NCBI RefSeq assembly: GCF_000006565.2
Contig: NC_031478.1
Coordinates: 1,905,874 to 1,969,873, forward strand
Source: Toxoplasma gondii ME49
Taxonomy: Eukaryota > Apicomplexa > Conoidasida > Eucoccidiorida > Sarcocystidae
DNA length: 64,000 nt
Direction: 5' to 3'
Position 1 is the stretch's first letter. Each line of letters starts with the position of its first letter. Position numbers and translations under genes: made by a program. Shown one piece after another: positions 35,079-47,008 of the stretch. Below the pieces are notes generated by a model. It searched no databases. It saw only the letters and a list, made by a program, of their open reading frames with translations, and was not told the origin of the DNA.

Positions 35079-38000
35079 ATGAATCCGCACCTCCCGGGGG
35101 GGGCGAGCCCTTCCCCAGGCGTTGCGGACGCCCTGGAAACAAACCGGTCTCCTTCCTCTGGTATTCCTCGCCACAGTCACTTCTCCCCGTCTCTCAGTGC
35201 CTCTCGCTACCATCCTCACGCGCGAACGCATGCCGGCGACAGCCACGCGGCCCCTGGATACTCGGTCCCTGGCGCATACCTTGGCAACTCGTCTTTCTCT
35301 GCGTCTTCCTCGTTTTCTTCCCCCCCGGCTGAGGGTCGAGGCGAAGCATCTGGAGCCGTCTCGTACGTGTCTTCGGTGCACTTTCCCCCCCCTGCTTCCG
35401 AGTCTGTGGCGTCGCCTCCGGCGGCCTCTGTCGCGTACGTCCCGGCTCGCGGGCCGACTCATGGGCCGCCTCAGACTGCAGGATTCTCTACTTCGTACTC
35501 TTCCGCAGCTTGTGCGGGGAGCGGCGCGTCTGCCTCGCCGGGGTACTTTCCTCAGCAGACGCCTGGCCACGCGCAGGTGACCTCCGGCTCCCCGCCGACA
35601 GCCAATTTCCAGAGTGAAGAGAGAGATCAGCAACGCTCGCATCTCCTCCACGGTGCGGCGGGGAGTCTGCTTCCCCAACAGCGCCCCCAAGGGAACGTTT
35701 TGTCTCCGGACTCGAGTCGCCTTTCTGCGCACTACCACGTTCGCCCCGCTCTCGCAACCCCTGCCCACGCCCGGCCCCCGACCCCACAGGATGTGCATGC
35801 ACCGGGGGCACCACCCCAAGCGGCAGGCTACGCAGGCGGTCCCAGCTCTGCTTCCTTTCCACTCGCTTCGCCCGCCGAGGCGCGGTACCCTCACTCGCGG
35901 CCGGCGTATCGCCGGGAACCCCCCTCGACTCCATCCGTGAATGCAAACGGAGCCTTCGCCGGAAATGGGACGAGTTCCGCGACCTATGGCCCGCGCGCGA
36001 GTCGAGCGCCGGGCGAGGTGGCGAACAGCCCCTCGCCTCAGCCGTTCTACGCCTCCTCTGTCTCTCGTACTCCTTCGCCCCAAGGCCCGTCAGGGGCGGG
36101 TCCAACGCCAGGCTCAGGAGGGCCTTCCTCAGAGGTCGCGGGGCAACCAGTCCCCCCTAGTTCAACTCCTGGACGAACCGCCTCGCCCGTGCATGCGCCT
36201 GCGTACTACCGTCCTTCGGGTCCCCCGTCCTTCGCTTCGCAGCCGAACCCGGGGGCGAGTCCAGCGTTCACTGTTTCAGAGGGCGCCACCCACGGCGTCC
36301 GGAGCAGAGGTTCCTCTGGGGCTTCTGGCCCCGCCGCGGGTGCGGACAGCGGTGCGGTACATGCGTCGTTTTCGCCCGCTCTTCAGCTGCGTTCCTCCTC
36401 GCCCCTCCAAGATGTTTCTGGCCACCGGCCTGGAGACTTTGGCCAGCAGCCACGCGCGGCTTCGTCCCCAGCCGCGAAGCCGCATGCAGCTCCGCAACCG
36501 CCCTTCGCTCCACAGTTTGCGCCGCAAAACCCTTCAGGCCCACAAGGCCCACCAGCCCCACAGAAGCCCGTCGGTCAGGATGTGAGAGGGGAAAAGCCGG
36601 GTGGCGCCGGGAGAGGCTTCGAGGGGAGCCCGGACGAACTCCCGCGACCTGGATCTGTGCGGACGCCTGGTGTGGACAGCGCGGGCGCCAGTGCATTGGG
36701 TTTCGTCAGTGCCCCAGGAGGAGGTGCTGTGTGTCAGGCGTTCTCGCGGGCGCCTTCTGCGGGACACCAAGATGGCGGCAGCGTCTCTCCACTTAAGGCG
36801 GTCTCCGTCCCACTGTCTTCCGCGGGGTCCGCCTCTCGAGTCTCTCAGGCCCCGCCGCCACGCGTTGCAGACACCGCGCGTCGCCTGGCGCCCGCGAGCC
36901 GAGAGAGCGCGACTCCGCGAACTGGGCAGAGTGGGGCGTTTTCGGAAGCCTTGTCGAGCGGACCCGCGCCTCAGGCTCCTCGGCCGCTGGCAGCTGTCGA
37001 AGGCGGTGGAGCCTCAGGGGTGCCTTGCCATGCTGGAGATCCTCCCACCTTCACCGCTGCTCCCGGGGCTGCCTCCAGGACTGGCGGGGCTGGGTTGGCG
37101 CGGCCGGTGCCGCTGTCCAAGGGGCCGGTGTCTTCTGTGGGGCGAGAGGGCGCGAGCGACGCCGGGGGGGCGAGCGGGCGTGTAGGGCAGGGGAGACAGT
37201 TGTTGAAGACGCTGAACTTCTCCAAGACGCTCTTCGTGACCGAATCGTTCACTGACAAGAAGTTGAACGTCGCGAGCAACACATTGCGGAAGAATTACGA
37301 AAACTTTGTTCTCTTGAGAAATAAAAATGCCATCGTCATTCCAGGTGAGTGTCCACACGGAACTCCAGGGGCTTTTCAAGAACGCTTTCGAGCGGCTCTC
37401 GCGTTAGGTTTTGAAGTTCCGCGCGAGTCCTCTCCGGAGACAGACGTGAGACTGTGGAAATCTAGACCGTTTTCCGCGCGCATGTCCTTACCCAATAAGG
37501 CGCCTCCCAAACAAACTAGACTTCTCTTGTCTGCTCGCGCCCCGCGCTTTCCTTTTACTCGTAGCCGCATGCATCTGTGGTTCCTGTTTGTTTTCAGGCC
37601 CGAAGAAAACCAAGGATCACCCCAGAGGGACGATTGTGGCATACAACAGCGGGTATATCGTGGCTGCGGCGACCCGCGAGCAGTTTGTGGGCATGAACTT
37701 GTCACCTGCCCCCGCGGACCTGGGGGTTTCTGGGAAGAAGGGCGGCGTGGCGTCTCCACCATTGGCTTCGTCTCCCAACAAGGAGGCGCCAGCCCCCGCA
37801 GCAGCGCCTTCAGTCCAGACGAGCGCGCCGATTTATGCGGACTGGATCCGCAAAAAGTTTCGGTCACATGAAGCAGAGCCGCTGTGTCGTAACAACGGCT
37901 TCACGCGCCCGCTGACGGTCATGACGCGAGCGGACATCGACCCGCCCTTCGAAGTTTTCCTGGAGGAATTAAGGGACTTCCTTTTTCTCCACTTCCCCCA

Positions 38001-39111
38001 TTGGCTAGTTGCCTACGACCCCGAGGTCGCGCCTTGTCTCGTGCTTTGTCGGGCAAATCCGAATATCGCAAGTCCGACTCCATCCAAATTTGCGGTGAAG
38101 AAGTCTGCGGGTTCCAAGCACGCCCAGGGAGAAGACGAAGGAGGGGCCTCAGCAAGCGCCTTGGCTGCGGAAAAGAAGAAGGAGCAACCGCCGAATGAGG
38201 GGATTAGCATGTCCCGGGCTGACGGTGCGTCGTCGTTGCGAGGAGGGCCTCCAGGGGGGTTTGTGGGTCCGGCTCCAGGGGCTTTTGCGTGTCGGCGAAA
38301 GCGGCCCTTTTCCATTACTGGTGGCGGGGAAAGTCCATTTAGTGCGGAACTCGAAAGTGTCTCGGCTGCGTGGGGTGTGGACGCGACGCAGCTCTTTTTC
38401 CCGCATCTTCCATCCCACATGCACTTGTGGCCGCCAGCAGAGAAAATTGAAGCGTGGAGGCGCCGGGACGAAGAGGCTCGGACTGAGAATCGCAGCTTTC
38501 TCCAGTGCAAATTCGTCATTGGGGTACGCCACGTGATCGCGCACGGCTTGAAAAGCCAGCAAGAGCTGCATGCAGCGATGACAGAGTTTTGGCCGATTCT
38601 CCGGTTCTTCACGGCGCCTTCACATTGCCGGTTCCGGAGTGTTGGTCCGTCGAGAGCGTCAGAAGTGGATGGCGCTGACCCGAAGAAGGCGCAAATACCC
38701 CGCGCGTTTCGACCTCTCGGGGAGGAAGAGGCCTGGCCGAGACTGGAAGAAGACCTTTCGACAGTCGGTGAGTCTTTACTGAAAAACGACCTGCTCGGGG
38801 AACCGCGAAAACGCCGAGGTGGACCGACGCTCAAACCTCCGGCGACCCCGCCTTCCCAGCCTGCTGTTTCGCTGCTTCCGCCCGGACTTTCGGCCGGGCG
38901 AAACGAGCTGGGGAAGACTCGGGCGGAACCTGTCTCTGGAAATTCACCTGGTGCTCAAAACGGCGCGCGAAAACGGACTGATATGTTCAGGCCGACTGCC
39001 GCGGGCCTGAGCGACGATTCTGCGAGTCTGCAGCCGCGTGTGAGAGTTGAGAGCAAGGCGGAGAACGTGGACTGGAACTCCGTTCACTTGGGTGAGCAGA
39101 CGAGCTTGTAG
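35079..39111 (+). CDS. Large Pro/Ser/Gly-rich protein, two exons
   Basis: Exons are 35079-37344 and 37598-39111 (intron GTGAGT..TTTTCAG, phase 1), giving 1259 residues. ATG 35079 is the first in its frame and follows a likely leader splice acceptor. Residues 1-700 are low complexity (Pro, Ser, Ala, Gly), as in disordered scaffold or RNA-granule proteins. Order begins near residue 710 (LLKTLNFSKTLFVTESFTDK, then NYENFVLLRNKNAIVIPG), crosses the intron into HPRGTIVAYNSGYIVAAATR, and continues with RADIDPPFEVFLEELRDFLF, HFPHWLVAYDPEVAPCLVLC and FVIGVRHVIAHGLKSQQELH. I do not recognise the fold. The 3' end is uncertain: GTGAGC at 39092 could be a donor leading to a further exon I cannot find, in which case the TAG at 39109-39111 is not the true stop. 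Confidence 0.75.
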
Positions 39112-42100
39112 AAAAGGGAGGAGAACGGGTTATGGGGGGGAGAAGGGCTTTCATAGCGTGTGACAGGGGACGGAAAGGGAGCTCCATGGGAGAATGTAGC
39201 GGACGTGAAGCGCACAGGTTGGGTCTGCTGGCCATCACGCCGGAGACTCCACGAGCGTCTGCTCGAGTTGCGCGGATGGAAGAAATGGTGGCAGCAGCTT
39301 TTTTCTTTGGAATGAAATCAGATGGGAAACAGAAAATTGTCGCAGATAAGGCTGAGGAAAGAAGGGCGGCGTGACTGATGAACGGTTCAGTTCTCTACTG
39401 TGGACGTGGACAGGAGCTGCAGAGCCGTTAGAAAAGAAGTGCAGTGTCAGTGCCTCCATCGTTTGCGAAAAAAACGAAACGTTCCCCACACAGCTGCGAC
39501 GGAGTGTGTTGTGCAAAACCGAATGCGAACCATGTTTCTAATAGACATGTTTGTACGGGGTTCTAGGTCCCCGGTGAATACAGATCGTTCTTTCCAAACC
39601 GACCTTCGGCCGTTTGGACTTTTTTAAACGAGCAAACAGGCATCAAACAGATGTCCGCGGAGTTTTTCATGCAGCTAGACCACAAAACACACCAACTGGT
39701 TACTTCTGGCTAGGGGGTATGAATCCGTCACGGACGCACGACCGGGAGTACAACTAGATATCCATAACAACCGAAGCATACGATGAGTTTAGTAGGAAAC
39801 TTCGGTGCAGGAATTGAACAGATAACTTACGAATCTCTGGATACGCGTGATATCGCGTTTTAATTTTGCCCCTGCTCGCATTGTCTTCCATTTGTCGCCT
39901 ACTGAAAGAGATTGGTAGTGAACCTTCAGTGATGCAAACACTGGGGGGTTCACAGTCCCTCAACAAAACGCGACGGAGAAAAATTACAAGAACCGGTGCT
40001 GATTCTCTAGGAGACGTTTTCCTTATTTCTGTCCTGCATCTAACACTGAAAGAACGTGGTTATGTGGAGTCCACACTGGGGACATGCGTTACGGTCACAA
40101 TGAACTATGTTTCTTGGAATGATGTAATGCTTGCATGCTCGTGGTCACTGGCACCTCTTTCCGTCGTGCGCATCAAACGAGTTTGCGCTTTGAGAACTCT
40201 CCAACTCCTGCAGCTCAAGCGACTACAAATCTTTATTCCAGGGGTTTGGATTTCTGAATAATAGAACACGCTTCCTCAAAGAGCGAATGACATCATGCTC
40301 GAGTGTGTCCTTGCTTGTGTGTCTTCTCATCTGCCACGATACATCTAGCGACTCTTCCTTTACCAAAAGAAGCAAGTGAGATCCGACAAGGACTGCCGGG
40401 GTGCATGTCTCGTTCTCGATTCAGCGACCAATACCCCTGCACTAGTCTCGTTAAATATATACGAAAAAGGTTTAGTTGCACTCGACAACTTAGGCGTGTG
40501 ATTCTCGCTCCCCGTCTCTGCTGGTCCTCAACTCGACACCGTGCTTCCGTGTATGTGGAAAACTACAGAGACTGTCGCTCCTGAGAAACATCGTCCTGCG
40601 TCGAGTCTTCGAGAAAGAAACCTGTGTTTGACCGTACCCTCGAATTAGCAACCGCGGACAAGGTGACAAAGATCATAGCTAAACGATGGTAATTTTCGCA
40701 TTGAAAGTATATTGCCTCGCTGCATTGAGGCCACGAGACGCTGAAGGCATGCGAGCTGTGAACTGCAAGTATATGATCACATGCCTCTGCCGTCTAGTAT
40801 CGGATGCTAGTGAGGTCAGCATACCATCGTACTGGGATGCCAGTTCTCCACAAATGGAATTCTACATATTGATTCATTTACATAAACGTGTATTTACAAA
40901 ACAAATGGTACTCAGATGCTAGTATGGTCCGCGCCATCGTACCGAGAGTCATGATCTATGCGGACTATTTATAAGCTTTTCAGGGGAGCATGAACTACGA
41001 GTTGGACTACGGGTTGACAGCTCAGGCTTTTCCGTGAACCAGAAATCGCACCTTCACGTCGTTTTCCTCTCATAGGGACTTCGGACCGTCCTACCTTATC
41101 GACAGGTTGTTTCTGTTTCCGTTAGAGAGGCTTTTCCCATGCACTTTCCGTGCGTTGAAAGCACGCGTCCAGTCTCGGCTTCCGGACGGCATGCAGTTTT
41201 GACTGGCGTTGTTTGAGTCCACTATCTGTGGGGCATCTTCCCTGCCCGTTGCCGGTGAGGACTGAAATTCGTAAGTGGTCCCTGGTTCCTCAAGTAAGAT
41301 CGTGTCGTTTTTATCTTCAAATGCATTCAACACCCAACAATCCGCTTCAGTCCTTTTCGCGGAAGGTTTTTCCGGGCCAAGTGTGGTCATCAATTTTGTC
41401 GGATTCTGCGAAGACCCGCCTCGCGGCGGTTCGCGTCCGGTTGCGGGACTGGTGTCAATTCTCGACGGCGAAAAAGCCTTTCCTTGTCGAAATTCGCGCG
41501 CAAATTGAGTCTTTGAGTCGCCGAGGGCCGAGGGAAAAGAGTAAGCATTGGAACATTCCCGGTCACCTACCCTAAATCAGGCTAGAGCCTCGCGGTCCGT
41601 TTGAGCCTAGCATCGCTCGCGAGTTCTGCACGGACTCTCGGGAGGCCGGCCTAGGTAGAGTGCGAGGGGAAGAGTCGTCTCGATGCTTCGGAACTTTGTT
41701 TTGAGCAATCGAGCTCGAAGAGGAAGTGAACAGCTCATTCGCAAACAACAGAAGTTTTTTCGTGCAAGTGCGCACTTTCTGGGATCATTGATCGATACGG
41801 CATCACTTCCGTCCGCAAGAGTAACGCGTGCTTCCCGGTTCTCGCCGCGCGTGTCTGAAATTGCAGGGCGCGGCTACTCACGAGCTACTCACAACACGCG
41901 AGAAGAAAGTTCTCCCGGTGGTCACTTTACGTTTTCCAAGGTATTTCCACGTCCGCCAACCGGACGTTTTTCTCACCGGGTGCAGCAGGTATTTCTTGGG
42001 GACAAGCCACAGTCACCCGAGTCTCTTCCCCGGAACTTCAGTCGAGTCTGACCGGAGTTCCCTTTGTACGTGTGCCCGCGGAGGCTGTGAGCGGGTGACG

Positions 42101-42622
42101 CCATGCTTTATGACGAAGTAGAAATACCTCGACACGCGAAAACAGACAGGCGAAAAAATACTTCGCTCGGAGCGACAGAAGAGGCTGTTCATTCTGGTGT
42201 CCTAGTTTCGCTGGCTTCGTGCGCATGAGCTTCTTCCGGAGTGCCTCGCCAGCTAACGTTTTTCGCGTTTCGAGCGGACCAGCTGCGAATTCGTGTTACC
42301 TTTGAGCATTTCATTTCAAGAAGGTGATCATTTCCTCGTAGATATCCCTTTGTGCCCGTCTACGTGGCTTGTCTCAACGCCGAAAGCGTTTTCTGTGTTC
42401 ACCCGCGGCGGCGTTGTGCCTCGTGGCTTCTCGAGCTGCCCTTCAGTCTCCGGCGTTTGTACACGCGCCTGCGCCAAAGGGTTATTCTTGATTCCCTGTC
42501 CTTTCTTAGTGCAAAGGACATGGAGGCGACTCTTAAGCTCCCTCCCGAGTGTAGGAAGCGTGAGTTCGGTGAATGTGCAGAAGCGGCAGTTCCCACTTGA
42601 CTTGGGTTTCGAGTAGAGAATA
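39112..42622. other. Intergenic region with uORF-bearing leader
   Basis: No splice-supported gene is visible. A plus-strand opening of 131 codons at 39866-40261 lacks an ATG start. The right part (about 41200-42622) is GC-rich and open in several frames, as is usual for long leaders in these genomes. It includes a 122-codon ATG-started ORF at 41683-42051 (listed in findings). A stop codon at 42614, in frame with ATG 42623, bounds the downstream gene. Confidence 0.35.
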
Positions 42623-45600
42623 ATGGTGAGAGACCAGAACCCGTCGTCGCGGCTCCCGTTTCCGATACCCGTGAGAACAGACGCGTGGCGGTGTTGTAAG
42701 AAGAGAGAATTGGAAGTGCGGAGACGTTGCGGTCTGCAGTCCGACTTTGCCGACTCAACAGAAGAGGGGGGAAAAGGCGGTGGCTCCGCCTCTCCTGGAC
42801 GCTCGCACTTCCGCAGGAACGAGAAAGAGAAAAAGCCACGTCGCCTGCGCGAGGACTTGCTCGCCTTCTCGTTGCTTCCGGAAGTGAAGCAACGCGGAAC
42901 TGCAAAACTGAATGCCCGTGCTGAATCGCAGAACGGCAGGAAAGGCGTGCTTGACTCGCAGCAAAAGCTCGCAGAAGTCTCGTCTTCGAGCAGACGAAAC
43001 GACCGAGAGGAAACGGGGAACTTGACGCGACGGATAAGTCGAACAGGGGGAAGGCTGGGAACTGTCCTGACAGACTGCCCAGAATGCGGGGGAAGCTGCC
43101 TTGAGGCGCTGCCCGCCGGGTGTATGTACACCCTGTTCGCTTTCTTCGATGTCAGTGAAGTGGCGGAGCTTAGGCTGCTTTCTCGGACCGTGAAGGCGGT
43201 GGTGGATTCGCCCTGTTCTTTGCGCGGCTGTTCGTCCTTGACGGTGACGTCCAAACTGGCGGCCACTGCGCGGGGCGGAGGCGACGTCCTAGCCAAGCAG
43301 CGCCTGCCATCCGTTTCGACAGTTTCTTCTGTGTCTGCGTTTTGGTGGAGGCTTCTCGACCGGCCGCCACACGTGCGGCGCCTCGTCGTCTGCCGAGACG
43401 CTCTCGGCTTTTGTGAAGGGGAGCGAGCCGCCTTCTCCCCGTCCCACCCGCTGCGGTTTCTCCTGCTCCTGCTCCACCACAATGCCGCGCTCCTCGACTG
43501 CGTGAAAGTGACTTCCCCGGATCTCCAGTGCCACCGCCTCGTCGACTGGGGTGTCCTGACACCGCACGCGCGACCCGAAGTCGCGCCTCGGTCTCGGGAC
43601 ACCGAGCGACATGGCGGACACTCTGGGACTTTGCCTGGCGTTTCGCGGGCGATTCAGACCGGGGACGAGACTGAGGATGGCATGCGAGAAGGGGCTGAAA
43701 CAAGTTCCGGCGATGTTTCAGACAAAGGCGACTTGTCTGAAGAGGGGGGCCAACAGACCAGGGAACGCCACTTGTCGGAGACGCCCCGTTTCCTCCACAT
43801 ACGTCGTTCTCTCTCACACCAAGAGCGTAGCTCTGACCTTGTGGAAGACGCAGACTCAGCAAGTCCGGAGTTAGCGAGTGGCACGCGGTCGGAGACCTCC
43901 CTTTCTTCCTTGCTCCGGGGAGCGTCGTCGAAGCGAGTATCTCTTCCCGATTGGTTTCGCCGCGAGTCGAGTCCGCCTTCTCCCTTGTCTCGGAGGCTCC
44001 TCTCCTCCCTCTTTCCTGACGGCTTCTCTGCCCGCGGGTTCTCCAACTCTCCGGGGTTCGCGTCTGTCGGTGACGCCCGTCACTCTGTGGTGTCTGCTGC
44101 GAGTCCGCGCCATAATGAAGGCCCTTTTTCCGCTGCTCCTCCTACGCTCGCGGCGCCGCTTTCTCTCCCCGCCACTATGTTCCCCAAATTGACTTCTCTC
44201 GCACTTGCGGGGTGCCACGCCTTCTTGTGGCTGCGACTCTTGTCCTCTTCTCAGTTCCCGTCCTGTGAGACTTTTTCCCTTGTTTGCCAGTGTTCGCGGG
44301 TTCACGTGTCGCTGGCACTCGACGTTGACGAGGAACAGACGGACGCGGTCTCGCTGAAGAATCCGGACGTCTTGGCTGCCGGAAGTCGGAGGCGGTTGTC
44401 TGGTCTGCACGGATCCTCATCGACCGAAGCGGAACTGACTCGAATGCTTCTGTCGATGCCGATCCTGCGGTTCCTCCGACTAGAAACCCGCCTCCCCGTG
44501 ACGCGCCGCGTCTGGCGCGCTGTCCTCGGGTGTACGTACACCGCTCCCACCGGGGAAGAACGGCGGTTCACCGGCTTGCCGCACCTCACGGAGCTTGCAA
44601 TCCGGGACCGATCTCTTATCCACTTTGCGGACGTCGTCCACGAAATGGCCAACTCGCCTGAGCTTCTCTTTTCTGAGTCTTTGGATAGGCTGCCTTCTAG
44701 CGAACGAGCGTCTCCGGCTTCTTCCTATTTTCCCTCTGAGACAAGACCTGCCGTTGAGGAGGAGCTCGGCCGAGTTCCCGACGCAGAGACGTTACGGCCA
44801 CATTCAGAGCGAGCTCCCCGTTTCGCAGGAGAACGTTTAGGGATGCGTCCAAATGTCCTGACCAGCAGTCGAAGCAGGTGTCACTTGAAGAGGCTGTACA
44901 TGGGCTCTCTAGGAGGAGAGCTAGGGAAGATTCCGTCCGTGGCTCTGGCAAGCTTGGAGGTTCTCATGCGCGCGTTTCCCGACTGCCAGTTCGTCCTTGA
45001 TAGCTTTGCAGCTGGATGCATACATCCCGGAGATGCGCAGGAGGAAGACAGACACAGAAGACCGGAGGACGATGTCGCGCAGCTTCTGCCGCGAATCCTC
45101 GGATATGTTCAACACATTCGACTTAACTTCGACGACCCCGACTGCGACATTCCCCTTCTACAAAACAGCTTCGCTTCAGACACTCGAACCAGTTCCTCTT
45201 TCGTCTCCTCGCCGGCTTCTGAGTCTTCGCCTTCTTCTCCTTCGTCATCTTTGCCTTCCCCTTCATCTTCCTCTTCGCATCTGTCGCTTGCACCCTACGC
45301 GAGGCGAGTGTCTGTGGACTTCCTGCACTTTCGCCCCGACACCCACCAGGGTCTCTTCCACTGTCGCTTCGGGTCGCTGCCCTCCTCTCCTTCGTCTCCG
45401 TCTTCTCCCTTTTCTCCTTCTTCATCTTCTTCGCTTCTTCCTGAGAACCACGAGCGGGGTCGAGGCCGATGCCGTTTGCCGTCGTTTTGTGTGGAGGGGC
45501 TTCCAGAACCGGAGAGCTCCCCCTCACGGTCTCCGTCGCGGTCGCGGGTCTCTGATGAGTCTTCAGCGGGGAGACTCAGAGAGGCTTCTCATTCTTCTGC

Positions 45601-47008
45601 GTCTCTCTCGCAAACGCCCCTTCTTCCTGGGAGCTGGACCTCTTCTCCGTCTCGTCTACGGCAAGGCATGGGGGCCCTTTTCGAGCAGTCGACAGGAACA
45701 GGCGCTTTTGAGGAAGCTGCTCCTCCCCCAAGTGTCGTAAACAACAAGGACGGAGGCCGCCAGCAGACTGTGGTCGAGAGCCACGTTTTGCCAGTCCTGC
45801 GTTCCGCGGCCTTCCCGGCTTTTCTTTTGGCGCCTCAGCGACCGCCACGGCTTCTCGGCTTCGCGAGCAGCGAGCGACGGCGGCGAGAGGGACGCAGAGA
45901 CGCCCGAGTCGCGGAAGAGCGAGAAGACTGGGAGCCTGCTGCCAGTCGCATGCTCAGCGAACAACCCCGAGGGCCTTCTGGGGAGACTCAGAGGACGGAG
46001 GAGGCGCAAGGCACGGCTGAGAGGAGACAGGAGAGACGCGGAGACACCGAGGGAGGCCTCAGCCGGCGGCGCCGGTCGTCCAGAGGAGTCGTCAGGAGCT
46101 TTCTCGCGCGACGACGCCGAAGAACACAGAAACGGATTGACGTAGATCTCTTGCATGCATTGTGCAGAGACAAAGATTTGAGGAGCAAAGTCAAGGGCGT
46201 CGAACTGCAGCTCGAGGAGTTGGCCGATGCTCCGCGGTCTGCCAGCCTCGTGTGGGCTCTGGTTGACTTGCGAAGGAAGCATCGCGAGAAGGAGCAAAGT
46301 CGCGGCCCTCTCGTACATGAAGCAGCGAGTGAAGAAAGACGGCGCGCTGCCGAAGGCACGGTGTTCATTCCAGAGGTCTCTCCGGAGTTCTTGACCGCGA
46401 ATGAGACTGCCTCAGAGAGACACAGAGAAAAGAAACCCGCGAGCGGACTAACGGAGTCGCAGGTAACGGGTGAGAGGCATTGGGAGGATGCGTGCAAGTG
46501 TGAATGCGAGAGAAGGGAACAAACGGCTGAGAAGGAAGGTCGAAATGAAGACGAGGAGGAAGTCCTCGAGCCACCACGTCTGGAGCTTCTGCGGATTGGC
46601 AACCATCGTTTCGGCCTTGATGAAATTCCCTCTGTGCCTTCGGTGAATGGACATTATGGTATTGGCCGGATGGATGAGAATCCAGACGTCGGGGCTGCTG
46701 GGGCAGGCTCACCGTGTGGTTCGTCTTCGGAATTGTTGAATTCGGCTGCTTCAGAAGGCGAGAAAATCGCTGCGCTATTCAGAGAACTCTTGGTCTGGTA
46801 CCCCGAGGTGGAGACAGTTGAGTTGGAGGTTCCGCCTTTTCTGTTCGACGACGAGGAAGACGAAGCCTGGCGGGAAGAACCCCTGCAACTTCAGGCGATG
46901 GAGCGCCTTCTGAACGCCCTCGGCTTCGCACGGTCAGCTGTAGAGACACTCGGCGCCAGCATGTACGAGCACGTCGTTGTCTTCCGCCGAAGGACTAGGA
47001 CGCTGTGA
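42623..47008 (+). CDS. F-box-like large protein, single exon
   Basis: A 1461-codon ORF with no intron starts at the first ATG after an in-frame TAG at 42614. At residues 159-200 a segment resembles an F-box: LEALPAGCMYTLFAFFDVSE followed by VAELRLLSRTVKAVVDSPCS. It has the LP..., hydrophobic helix and L..L..VSR-like pattern of Skp1-binding F-boxes. Downstream are scattered leucine-rich, solenoid-like pieces (LPHLTELAIRDRSLIHF, SLEVLMRAFPDCQFVLDSF) and acidic helices, separated by long Ser/Pro/Arg disordered regions. Two simple Ser/Pro repeats are encoded by TCT/TTC-rich DNA near 45190-45280 and 45380-45440. By analogy it could be the substrate receptor of an SCF ubiquitin ligase, but the F-box call rests only on pattern. 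The C-terminus is acidic and ends with a short VVVFRRRTRTL. Confidence 0.8.
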   Translation: MVRDQNPSSRLPFPIPVRTDAWRCCKKRELEVRRRCGLQSDFADSTEEGGKGGGSASPGRSHFRRNEKEKKPRRLREDLLAFSLLPEVKQRGTAKLNARAESQNGRKGVLDSQQKLAEVSSSSRRNDREETGNLTRRISRTGGRLGTVLTDCPECGGSCLEALPAGCMYTLFAFFDVSEVAELRLLSRTVKAVVDSPCSLRGCSSLTVTSKLAATARGGGDVLAKQRLPSVSTVSSVSAFWWRLLDRPPHVRRLVVCRDALGFCEGERAAFSPSHPLRFLLLLLHHNAALLDCVKVTSPDLQCHRLVDWGVLTPHARPEVAPRSRDTERHGGHSGTLPGVSRAIQTGDETEDGMREGAETSSGDVSDKGDLSEEGGQQTRERHLSETPRFLHIRRSLSHQERSSDLVEDADSASPELASGTRSETSLSSLLRGASSKRVSLPDWFRRESSPPSPLSRRLLSSLFPDGFSARGFSNSPGFASVGDARHSVVSAASPRHNEGPFSAAPPTLAAPLSLPATMFPKLTSLALAGCHAFLWLRLLSSSQFPSCETFSLVCQCSRVHVSLALDVDEEQTDAVSLKNPDVLAAGSRRRLSGLHGSSSTEAELTRMLLSMPILRFLRLETRLPVTRRVWRAVLGCTYTAPTGEERRFTGLPHLTELAIRDRSLIHFADVVHEMANSPELLFSESLDRLPSSERASPASSYFPSETRPAVEEELGRVPDAETLRPHSERAPRFAGERLGMRPNVLTSSRSRCHLKRLYMGSLGGELGKIPSVALASLEVLMRAFPDCQFVLDSFAAGCIHPGDAQEEDRHRRPEDDVAQLLPRILGYVQHIRLNFDDPDCDIPLLQNSFASDTRTSSSFVSSPASESSPSSPSSSLPSPSSSSSHLSLAPYARRVSVDFLHFRPDTHQGLFHCRFGSLPSSPSSPSSPFSPSSSSSLLPENHERGRGRCRLPSFCVEGLPEPESSPSRSPSRSRVSDESSAGRLREASHSSASLSQTPLLPGSWTSSPSRLRQGMGALFEQSTGTGAFEEAAPPPSVVNNKDGGRQQTVVESHVLPVLRSAAFPAFLLAPQRPPRLLGFASSERRRREGRRDARVAEEREDWEPAASRMLSEQPRGPSGETQRTEEAQGTAERRQERRGDTEGGLSRRRRSSRGVVRSFLARRRRRTQKRIDVDLLHALCRDKDLRSKVKGVELQLEELADAPRSASLVWALVDLRRKHREKEQSRGPLVHEAASEERRRAAEGTVFIPEVSPEFLTANETASERHREKKPASGLTESQVTGERHWEDACKCECERREQTAEKEGRNEDEEEVLEPPRLELLRIGNHRFGLDEIPSVPSVNGHYGIGRMDENPDVGAAGAGSPCGSSSELLNSAASEGEKIAALFRELLVWYPEVETVELEVPPFLFDDEEDEAWREEPLQLQAMERLLNALGFARSAVETLGASMYEHVVVFRRRTRTL

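Noticed and set aside
34989..36105. Long Arg-rich minus-strand ORFs opposite the Pro/Ser-rich gene
   Set aside because: Composition is the complement of Pro/Ser/Gly codons; no ATG-context or splice support.
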